Shown here: piece by piece, positions 38,001 through 50,000 of the stretch
Layout of the letters: every line of letters begins with the position of its first letter
Position numbering within the stretch: position 1 is the stretch's first letter
From: Apostichopus parvimensis
Lineage: Eukaryota; Echinodermata; Holothuroidea; Aspidochirotida; Stichopodidae
NCBI GenBank assembly: GCA_000934455.1
Contig: KN886793.1
Location: 67,813 to 131,812 of the forward strand
DNA length: 64,000 nucleotides
Reading direction: 5' to 3'
Made by a program: the position numbers and the translations under genes
The notes under the pieces: model-generated
The model's database searches: none
What the model was told of the DNA's origin: nothing
Seen by the model: only the letters and a program-made list of their open reading frames with translations

Positions 38001-41000
38001 CTGTATAAAACAGGAATCCAAGGCAAACATTCTTTCTTTTGGTTTCAGGGTTACATTTTCTGCTTGATTGCTTTTATTTTTCCCTCTCTTTCTTTGAACT
38101 TTACTCTCTCTGATATCACATTCAACAGAGATGCTTCAATTCAACCAAGTTTAATACCTTATGTTTCTTCAAATGGGAGGCTAAAAACCAACTCTGTGTG
38201 AAGTGAGCAGCTTTGTCATCAGCTTACTTTGGCTTCAAATGCAAGACTCTTAATATTTAAAGCTTAAAAGTTGCATACCTTGACAAAGAATCAAGAAGGG
38301 AATTTAAAATACCGCTCAGGAGCATTGAAAATGATTCATTGGTAGGACTGTGTCACCTCTGTACACAAAATACACTCTCATAAATGACACAAGCTGTGAC
38401 TTTGTTTTCCTTTCTTCAGGAACAGTCTCGAGATGCTGACTCGGCCTTGGATGATCTGAAGAAGAGGTTGAAGGAGAAAGAGAAGAGATTGGAGGTTTGA
38501 TTATTAAAATATTATATCTTACTTACCCAGACATGCTGTAAGGCTTATTTTGATAGTTCGGGAACGGTAAGCCGGGCCTTACACTGATAACGCGAACCGA
38601 GCGTGAAATAGGAAACAATCTTCAAAAGCGGATATTTGATAATATATATCTCTTTTATTGGTTCTGTTTAAAACTATAACTTTGGATAATTATAAAATGG
38701 GATAATTAAAATGCACAGAGCCCGAAGTCTACAGACGTAAATATAAATACGGAGCCTACTGTTCTACGTCCGTAGACTTCGGGAGATAAACTTAAACTCC
38801 CAGATATGTCTTTAGGAGACACTTAAACCCTTCCAAAATCATTTGAAACAAAACATATGAATACGCACGCGTGATTCATAGCCCCCAAAGCGCGAGCCAT
38901 GGGTGACGTCATAATAACCATATCAAACTAGAATACGCTTCACAATGCCAACCAGTCCGGATTTTCCGTAGTTCGTACGGAAAATAACGATGGATATGGA
39001 AATACGTTTTTATATTTAGTTTGTCCGGATTTTTGCGTGAGCACAATTTTCACAAAGGTAATGCCTTTCTCAGACAACCAAACATCTTGAGTAGTATATT
39101 TGGCTTACAGCCTTGGACATACAACACTATACTTCCACATAACAACAACATTGAGTGTAAGAAAAAGTTACTAAAAATCATAAAATATGATTAAAAGTCA
39201 TCGGTGTATCATTACAGTCAGATCTCTGTTGAAGTTAAAAGTAAAATATACAAAAGTTTGTGTTACAAAGAAAATTAGAATGAAAAATGTGACCGAATTT
39301 TATATGTGAAGCTTTTGTAACTGGTCATTGTGGATTGAATGAAAAAATTGTATTAATGTTAAGGTGTACATGGGAAGAACTACATAAATGATAAAAGTAT
39401 GTTGATTTTCTGTATAAAATAACCTATTTTTGGTCTCTTTATTATTGAAAAGTATTTTCCAAACTTGGCATCTCTGCTTACCCATCTAGGAAAGCCGTTT
39501 CTATGCAGCTCGTTAGTCTAGTTTACCATCTTAACAGACCGAAGACATTTTTATTTTGACACTTTTGTGTAATTATTTTCTGAATACAAAGTATAAACTT
39601 CACATTTTCTTGGCTAAACAAGATGTAAGTTTTCAACTTTCCCAAATTTTCTCTGTATTTTTCTATATATATATTCATATATCCTACAAAATGTTGTAAC
39701 CATAGCAACAACCAGAGTTAACCAATCGCATTACTTCATTTGCAGGGTAAAGTTGAGGAACAGGTTTTAGCAACAGAAGCAGCCGAAGCTGAAGCTGGTG
39801 ACCTCAGGAAATTGTTGAAGGAAAAGGAGAATGATTTGGAACAACTTCATAGGGCTAATCTGGATCAGAAACAAAAGTTCAAAGTAAGTCAAACTCTTTA
39901 TGTAAATCAGGGTCATGACCTATATGCATAGCTTATAAAACTGATATAAAACTGATGAATTTTGTTGCAGCTAATATAGTTTGTAACCTAAGGATATCTT
40001 CACGACGATAAGTGGTAGAGAAAACTGGAGAGATTTTTTATTGTGGGTATTAAACTTTAAAATTCACTTATGCAGAGAAAGTCAAATTTTATATCGAGGA
40101 TGTATTTCTGTCTTTCACAGGACTTGGAAACTAGGTTAAAAGGAGCTGGGGATCAGAACAAACAACTCACTGAAGCAATGAATCTTCAAAGCAGGTCCAA
40201 AGAGGTATGTCGTTATCTTTCAATATTTATAGAAGACACAGTTGGTCATAATTGCTCTTTGAAACTGAGAAATGGTCAGAAAAAAATCCTTGACTTAATT
40301 CACTCATGTTTAAATCATTTCTTAAGAATATTTGAAATGTTTTTCCATTCATTGGGAATGAGTAGACATTCAGTAAAAGTTGATTTAAGTGTTAGCTGAG
40401 TTTTGGGTTATCTAAGGATGTTCAGGTCAGTTGAGGTCAAAGATCATTTTATTTCTTTGAAAAACATCAGAGTGTGTGAGTCCTTCCACAGAAGAGTATG
40501 CATGTTCATCAATGTTTGTGACCATTGGTAGTAACAGGTAGTTCAAGCTGTTCTTTACATCAGCGGGTCCGCAAATTTTGGCCCACCTATGTCTGTGACA
40601 GGTGTTAGTAATTAACTACCTTGTCCTTGAGTGTTATTTACATCAAGGGCCCGCAAAGTTATGGCCCACCTATGTTTGTGACAATTCTTAGTAAATAACC
40701 ACTCGGTCGTGGAGTGTGTTATTTACATCAGCGGTCGGCAAAATTTATGGCCCATCAACTAGGACCCTACCACCCTACCATGAAGGATCCCCACCCTCAG
40801 AATCGATGCTCAGAAGGTGTGTCAACAATTTGAGGTCAACAGTTGTCCAAGCTCTGTTGAGCACAGACGTTTAACGTACAGCGTCACTATTGATTTGGGC
40901 CACGGCCACCATTGAAGGTACGTGGTAATAATTGGTCGTCATACCTTCACAACTCATTAGGTCCAAGATGAGGGTCTGAAGCGCTCGTTAGGGGAGAAGG

Positions 41001-44000
41001 AAGCCATCATCAGTAACCTTCAGAAGTCCATCGCAGAGAAAGACGGCATGCTGGAGAACCTACGGGACCTCCTGGAGGGGCAGGCAAGGGGTGAAACGGC
41101 CAAAGAAGATCTCTTTAAGCAACTGACAGCAAAACTGAGAGACAAAGAGAAACAGTTACAGGTACGATTTCAACCTTCTCTTCAAACATTTGTCGATAAT
41201 TTTTGGGGGAATTTCGTCTTAATAATACTCTTTAAGCAACCTCTTTGTGTTTGACCATCTTTTTTTATACCAAGTCCATTAAATGTTAATCGAAATGAGA
41301 TTGCAAGTTTATTAAAACTAAGATACGTTCTCAAATTTTTCACCAAAGAGAAGGGTAATGACGGAGTCATTAACTACATTGATCCGGTCTTCGACATTTT
41401 GTCGTCGGGACGCTCTAAGGATGTCAGTATTAATTCGATGTAAAATGCAAACTGGAAAATTTCAAGATTTTTTTTTTTAATTTTCTCCATTATTTGGAAT
41501 AAAACTGGTCTAATATAGATAAGGACTAAAGATTTTGATGGGGTTTTTATGTATCGAGGAACATAGAAAAAAAAGTCTGAATGTTAATTCAAAAAAGCTG
41601 CTTTTATGGATGGTTATGATGAATATTCTAGATAGTTCCTTATAATGCTACAGCTGAGATCTCTTCCTCATTCTGCAATAATATCACAAGCAAGAGGGCA
41701 AAGTTTGTTTATTCCATGCGTCTGACTGGTTACTACTAATGTAATCTGGATACTTTCTTTACCCAGGAAATGGTCGCAGAGAGAGCAGATGTCGCCAATG
41801 CCAACCAGAAGGCCACGCAGGACTTACTTGATGCACTCAGAGACAAAGACGAACAGATTAAGGTGAGAACAGAATAATGCATATAATTTGAAGGTGTGTG
41901 TTTTTTCTATTTCGCCAGTTCTACGGAGCAGTTGGTGTTCGTCTGGAATCAAAGAGTCGTGCAAAGAATCGACGAAGCATAACAAATTGGGATACAAACT
42001 ATTTTGCGGAGCTGGAAGAGAGACCCCATCTGCAACCAGGATGGTAGATCGTTGGCTACTTTGTGTGACTCTGTGTCCATAAAGTTATACACAAAGAAGA
42101 TTCAGTGGCTCTGATTGGTTAATTCAAATTGAGGAAGGAGTTCAAAATCATATCTCATGTTTCATAATCAACTGAGCGTTGATTTTGCATTTTGATAGGC
42201 AAGAAATCGAGAGGTTGGATTTCTTTAATCATATGACGTGAAGTTATAGCACAAGCATGTATTGTTTATTATATTAGTGATATCCTCAGGGAAGAACTTT
42301 AGAAAGAACGACATGCCAGAAGGGAAATGAGAATCTTGCTTTAATTATAAGCTTCAAGAAAATGCCCAAATTAGTTAACACTTTGGTGTGAGTTTTCACT
42401 GGATTGTGTTTTTAGCAGCTGTGTGCGATGTTTAAATTAAATATTGTAAATTTCTTATTTTCCTTCGTGAGCAAGAACTCTGTTCTTTATAGTTCATAGA
42501 ATTTGTTTTTTCTTTATTGCTCAGGACTTGAATGGAAATTTGGGTAAACAGACATCGCAGCATAGCAACAAGATCCGTAACCTACAGAGGGAGCTAGACA
42601 ACAAAGATTTGGAACTTCAGGTGAGGCAAAACAGGAAGCTTGCAGACATTTTGGAAAATAACTCATGCCAATTCTTCTGTTCTGTTCCATAATTTTGATA
42701 GCTATAAAAGTTTTTAACTGAAACTATTAAGATACTTGAAAGTATTGAATGGCTGCTGGATATGTTTTTAAATAACCACATGATGCATACTTTTAAAGTT
42801 GGTTTTAAGCAGGGTAATCGTCCATTGTAATGTTACCCTATCAGAAATAGATGTGTTTTCTTTTTCCATTGTCCTATTCGTCAGTGAAATATAAATCAGT
42901 GGTTGTCCCGCCTTTGCTTAGAGCACGGGTGGGCAACCTTTTTGAAGGCATGGGCCAGATATAAGGAGTAAAAAATTGATTGGGCCGCACCTAACCAACG
43001 ACCTGCTGTTGATTTCAATCCTTTGATTCCAAGGACTTTCAAGCAATAGGTGTGTGTACTTAATCTGTATTCACAAAAACATGATGTCAATACAGTACAG
43101 TTGATAATTAATGATGATAATAGACCTACCTGACAGCATCATTAGTGCAGATAAATTCTAAGCTGCAGCTAGCTTGTTTTCTTGTGATGATGTAAAATAG
43201 ATTGGGTTTTTTTTCTTTTTCTTGAGACATCTCACGGACCGCAAAAAGATCACGTGCGGGCAGCATGTGGCCCACGGGCCGTAAGTTGCCCACCCCTGGC
43301 TTAGAGGCAGTGTGCTCTTCTTGGTTTGAATGTGTCATTTAAAAAAGGTATGCTTGGTGGTGTGGATGACCATAATGCTTCAAAACAAGATGCCAGCATG
43401 AAGTAATAATTTCATTGTGACACATGGTAAGATGTTCCCTTTGTTAGATATCCAATTCTGCAACTCTATTATGCATGCCTCTCCAATGCCCTCCAAGTGC
43501 CACCTGGTGGCCTGGGCCCAATGATCTAATGGTAATACATGGCTACATTTATTGGTTTCTTTCTATTAGGGCGCTGGTGATGCATTAAACAGGGCTGAGA
43601 GGGAGCAGGAAAACCTCGTCGGTAAACTGCGAAACGCACTGGAAGAGAAAGACAAGACTATCGAGGTGAGAGCCGGCCTATCAACCATTTATTTTGAGCA
43701 CCGTAGATAAGGGGGTCAGCATAATGGGAAACCCATGTTCTGCTCTCACGAGAACTGTATAGATAATGCATTCCACGATACAACACAGTGCTTTCAGTGT
43801 CCTGGAGCTGGAATTACATCAATGCAGTCTTTCGAAGCACATTCTAAAGAAACATATGTCATAGTAGGAGCAACTAGAGGTCTTGTCCCAGGCTTAATTA
43901 GGGAACAGAGCAAAATAAGGGGGAAAAGAAAAGTGTTAAATTCGCATTTTCATAATACACTGAAAAGAAATGAAATGAAGTCTTAAGAAACCGGGTGTCT

Positions 44001-47000
44001 GGTGACATAATTATTCTTTGATGCCACTATTCAAAGATATGCAGACACTTCCTATGGTTGTAATTGGTTAGCAGTCCTACAGCACTTCAGTATTCCATAG
44101 TCTGTTTTTAAAACCGCGTTTAACCGTTTCGTTTTGTTTCGACAGAAACTTCTGGACAGTGGGCGGGAGAAAGATAAGTTGTTCGTGGAGATGCAGCAGG
44201 CTGTTGCCAAGAATCATCCCAGCCTCGTCAAAGTGGCCGAGATTCAGAGACTGAAAGATGAAGCCGATGGCCTTCGAGAATCCCTCTCTGGGAAAGAAGG
44301 TATGCTCAGCCAAGTCACTTTAGCCCAGGGTGTGAAAAATTTTCGAACCATCCCAACCACGTGGGAATTCACAGCCCTCAGATGGAATTAAAACAGGGAG
44401 TCAAATGAGTTAACAGCAGAGTAGAGTGTTTTGGCTTAGTTATATTTATCGTTAAGTATGAGTGCTCGGTTATCTGCTTTACAAACGGTATCGGTATCGT
44501 CAGTACTTGCAAAAATGTTCGCAGGGAAGTTAAGTTAGGATTTCCAACGCTTTTTCTGGCTTTAGCTTTATAAGAGAGGTAGAGCTCTCACTTCTCTCTA
44601 GTTGCAAAAATGTAATCAGTTATTAAGATGATAATTGTGAGGATGGATATTAAGGTTTAATATAGTCATTATGGTTTAAGTTATGCTTGTGTTCCTCCAC
44701 CGTAAAAGGTCTGTCTATGAAAAGTTTGGCACAACATTTTGTGATTTGTTCATGTGCAATCTTTTGGCAATTTTCAATCTGACTGTGTATGAGAGTACTG
44801 AATATGTCTTGGAAAATTGTGTCAATCTTTCCTGTTTAATTTTCCTTTCGCAGATCTAGAGTAAATTTTTACAGCTTTGTAGGAAATAATCACAACAGAT
44901 AAGACCATTAATTAACACAACTGTAATGCCAAACAAAGAGTAATAATCATAAACAAGATTTAATAACAAAAATCTTTAAAAAGTTCTCCCCATTTATTTA
45001 TCCTTTTTTTTTTAGTAGTAGTAGTAGTGGTATTTATAGACAAGTAAATTTCAGGGTTTATGTCGTTGCTGCAAGCCTATCAATTTGGAGAAATAGAGAT
45101 GTCGTGTTTCAAAACATTGTTCCATCATCATTTCAATATATTGCTTCTTCCAATCACCAGATGAAGTGAGAAGATTAAAGTCATCACTACCAGAGAAAGG
45201 AGAGTTGGATTCTCTGAGAGCAGAATTGCAAAACAAGAACAAACTATTGGAAAGAGCTAAGTAAGTTATAAACCTTGTCATAAGTATGAACTTTAGTACA
45301 TGTCTTTCCACTTTAGGGTAATATCTTGCACAGTTCAGACCTTCAAAGTTCTTAGAACATTAATGAAAATTGATGTATTGATTAACCAGAATTATTTGAC
45401 TGTTCAAGGAAGCCAGTTCTGGAGCCTCCACTGAATATTTTCAAAATCTACTTTTCACTTGTAACTACTTTCTTTCCTGTTTTTAAACTTGTTTTTTCTG
45501 CTCTCTTTTCTTGTGTGTTGTCTTGTGCTGAATAAAAACATTTCTATTTTGTATTTATTTTGTATTATATTTTGTATTTTTATTTTGTAGAGCTACCATT
45601 GATCAGCTTCAGCAACCTGAAGTCAGTAAATACGAGATGGTAAGTTTCATGAAATTAAATCTGACTGAATAATGGCAATAGTTGAATAAAAAGAAGAAGT
45701 AAAGACATGTGTCAGCTACACTTACACTGCAAAGGAACCTTAATTCACATCAGTGCATTCTGATTAGATATGGTGCCACCATCGACCAACTATAACATCC
45801 CAAAGTCAACAAATATGAAATGTTTACTAAGTTTATTCCATGTTGAAGTCACTTAGTTAGCTTTGTTTAACTATCATGTGATTCAACACCAGATTCAAAT
45901 ATACTCAAATTCCAAGACTTGTGGCAAAAGTTAATGTAAAGCACATTAAGCAGGAATTCCTGTGGCCAAAGTATTCTCCTTCGAAGTACGCTTGCTCTGA
46001 AATCTCCATTCTGAATGCCTCACAAACGTGCGACCAATTTTTGTAATTGTTAGTGCAAAGAAATCAGAGAACCATTTTATAGTGGAGCATTATTAATGAA
46101 AGAAATATCCGTCACGGATTACAGCGTCTTGTTCTTTCTTGAAATTCTGAATACTGAAGAATCCACATTTCTTTCCTATTGTGTTTCCCAGGCGAGGCAA
46201 AAGAGAAGACTCACAGAACTGGAAGCAAAGTTGGAAGCCAAGGAACAGGAACTAGATGCCAAGACGGAAGATGAGAAAGCAAAGGACCGACTCATTAAGG
46301 TAAGTTTCCTTAACGAACTAAGAAAATAATTGATATAAAAGGAAAGCGATAATCGGAAAAATTGATGTTGGTTCACTTGATTAGCAGAATATTATCTGTT
46401 ATTGAAACAAACTATTGTAGTTTATTAACAGACCTAGTTGGATGAAAAAAGTGATTAATTTATTATATACTGAAAAGTTTTATTTGACATAAGTGTCAGA
46501 ACATTTCATAGTGACCAATTTATAATGTGAGAAATTTTACACATATGATTTTAGCTGGATTACCTGCTTGCTACAAACTTCTGTAGCTGGCCAACCGGAA
46601 AATATGAAACAGAAGGCTTCACTGATTTCCCACTTTCTAGTAATGATTTATGTCAAGCTCAGTTGGTTGAGATCAATTTCTTCTTATTCGTAAATTTTTG
46701 TTTTCACGTTTACTCACATAAACTGTGGAGTTGCAGAGAATGACCAGACATGGTTTGAGTTTTGTTTTTTGAATGTGTGGTGTGTTGTGATTCCATATGA
46801 ACTCATCTAACGTCAATGTCTGTTATTTTGATTAAAGTCCTTTTTGCATTATGTTTCCCTTTTCTTAACAGGAACTTCAAATCAGGGTGAATCTTGCTGA
46901 CAATGGTAAAGGGAGGGGATCCGGTAATGATGATGTAAGTCCATATTTCTACCGTATAAATGAATCCGCTGGTCATTTTAGCCGTCCACGTGCATATTTC

Positions 47001-50000
47001 AGTATATTTGCTTCAGTCTTCTGGAATCATACTGGATTGAACAAAGATCTGTGTTTTTGTTCCACCAAAATCAAAACAAGATGGAACCATTATGTTAGAC
47101 AAAAACGGTTTGCAAATGAACAACAATAAAAAAAATGGTGTGATTTTTGTGGGACACAACTTATTTATTGGATGAAACTTTACAAAATAAGATGAGAAGT
47201 AAACCCATATGGAGGATTCGGAAACAATATTTTTCCAGATAATTCAAGTATTAGGTTTGTTGACAAAACTGTGTCTGTTTATGAAAAGCTGTGAATAATT
47301 TTTTTGGTGAATGAAGAATTGATCAACCTTTAATTCTTGTGAAGTAAGTAAAAACAAATTTTTTTTAGAGACATTTGTTTTTTGATTTGTTAAAATTCTA
47401 TGAGATTGTTGAAAGAATTAGTTTTACCTGTTTCCATGATTTTTTATTTTGATTATACTCCTTTATTTTAATCTACTCAGCTTCACGATGCTCTGAGGGA
47501 ACAAATCAAAGAGTTAAGTCGATTGACGGATACCCTTAAAGCAGAGAGGCAACTCTACGTAAATATCACTCAGAGTGGGACAAAGGACGAGTCCGACTCG
47601 AGTAGGACCCGCTTGTTAGATTCTGAACTGGCTGCAGTCCAGGCTCTGCGTCGCCAGTTGGAAAACGGCTTGCACAGCAGGGACGACATCCGTATAAGCA
47701 TTGATGGACGACCTTATTTCTCTTCCAATACCAGTGGAGTAGGCAGTGATGTACACGGTGAGTCATCAGACGTTGTGCATTGCGTGGAATTTTTTGAAAA
47801 TTTTTTATGTTGTATACACATCGCATACACTTTACATTCCTTGTTGGAAACTTCTTGGAATAAGCAGGGGGGTGGAGGGAAATATATTTCTTACAGATAA
47901 GTTTGTAAGATAATGAATATATTATTTGAAAACCATTCATAAATGTAATCTTTGGTGATCATATGTACATTTTAATTTTGAACATTATATTTCCTTATTT
48001 TTTTTTTTTTTTGGGGGGGGGGGCATGTTTTGAAAATTTTCTATGATTTGATTGTCATCTATTAACACAAGCCCCACATTTTTATGGACAAGGAGCTTTA
48101 GTTTAATAGCAGATAAGTTTCATTTACACTTGATTTTGAGAGATTTTCAATAGATACTGTTGTGTACTTTATCAGTAATTACAATTCATGTGCTAGTCAT
48201 TGTTGACTTGATTAAGCCAAATATTAAAACATCAAATTATCAAAACTTGTCTTCCTATATGTGAGACAAAGATTCAATCAGGTATTAAGTAACTCATGTG
48301 GAGAATATATCAAAATCCATTTCAAAATTTCACCCTTTTAAGATATTTCTTGACCCTCCTATCTACAGAAAGCTCATATGGACCGTCCTCCAGAGAACAA
48401 AATTCCAGAGATCTTCAGACCAGAGAAGCGCAGGCAGGTCGAGTGGAGGATACAACCAGTCTGGTGTCAGAACCTCTCGTTAAGAGGCAGTACGTAAATG
48501 TGATGGATATGTCGGTTCCTGAGATGAGGGAAGAACTCCTGGACCTACGGAATCAACTCGACAAATCTGCCAGGCACGAAGAAGCATCGGAAGAACAGGT
48601 GAGGAGGGAAGACTTGGAGAGTCTTCGAAGCATCCCAGGGCAGGAGGACGACACCGCGGACAAGAACAACGACGCCCTGAAGCAGAGAGTAGACTCCCTA
48701 GAGGCTCAGCTGCAGCAGAGGGAGCAGGATGCTCTGTCTCTGAAGCAGCAACTAGATGCAGCTCTCTTTAATCAGTCGAGGGATGGCGCAGGATCCAACA
48801 GCCATGTGATCCCCATCCTCAAACAGCAGTTGGATCAAGCCAAGACATTGCTCAGGGAGAAGGACTCGGCGCTGCAAGAGAGAGAACAAGAATGCCAGAG
48901 GATGAAACAGAGGTCGAAGAGCGACAGAGATTCCTCGCAGGTCGGCGCCGCCCTGCAACAGGAGAACGAGAGGTTGGGACAGTTCCAGAAGGATCTGATC
49001 GCCAAGGTGCAGCAGAAGCTGGAGCAGATCAGAGATCTGGAGGAGAAGAACGGACGGTTGAAGGAGATCAACGAGAGACTGACGAGGAAGATGGACGAGA
49101 CGAGCGGGGAGACGCCGCACTTGAAATCGCAGCTGGAGAAGGCCAAGTCGGTGATAAGGAAAAGGGAGAGGGAGAACGTGGCGTTGAGAGAAAAACTCGG
49201 CATCGGTCCCAAGGACGAATACGATTCCGGCAAGACCAAGGTGGATCACCTGGAAGTCGCGAATGCGATTCTCAAGGAACAGCTTCAGGACAAAACGGAC
49301 GAAGCCGACGTCGTCAGGAGCGAACTCGACTCCGCGCACGCAGAGATGAACGAGATGACCCGGCAGAGCCAGGAGAAGCCAAACCCGGAGTTGCACAACC
49401 TCCGGAAAAAGTTGAAGACGGCGGAGAACATGAACAGATTACTAAAGAAGCACATCGCCCTGAACACGCCGAGGGACGGGGAAGCCGGGGAATTCAATCC
49501 GCAGCTGATCATAGACTTGGCCCGGGAGATCGAACGTCTACAGGGAGAGTTGAAGAAGGCAGGCGTCGAGGTAAAACAGAGTTCCGGCACGGATTGTAAA
49601 GAGACACAGACACGAGAGGATCCTGTCAGCAAGGATGTGTTATCGGCATTACAAGACCAGCTGGCTCACTGCCAGAGAGAGCTGAAGGAGAGCGTGCAGA
49701 AAGTCATGCTACTACAGCGAAAAGTTCGTGCCACAGAGGGCACCGTTCATCTTCAAGCAAATCGTATTCAGAGATACAGGAGGCAGCTGCACAACAACGG
49801 ACTGTCGCCGGCCAGTACTCCGAAGAGGGTTCAGAGCGACTCCAATCTGCTACGACCCGGACTGACCTTCGGCCAGCAATTTCCGACCTCGGAGTCCGAT
49901 TCGGAACCGACGATAATGGTGGACGACCTCTTCGATAATTCTTACACGGAATTCGGTCAATCGGAGGATGTCTTCGAACTCCGGGAACAGGTCGCCCTTC

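Larger units (their letters stand above)
43666..48368 (+). other. Introns 25-31 non-coding content
   Basis: AT-rich introns with an AGT microsatellite near 45014, the exon-28-like remnant near 45772 and a T/G run near 48000. No further gene or element seen. Confidence 0.5.

Noticed and set aside
48752-49599. Long overlapping ORFs (214 aa minus, 134 aa minus, 235 aa plus) inside exon 32
   Set aside because: They are shadows of the GC-rich coiled-coil reading frame; the true frame is fixed by splice phases and family similarity.
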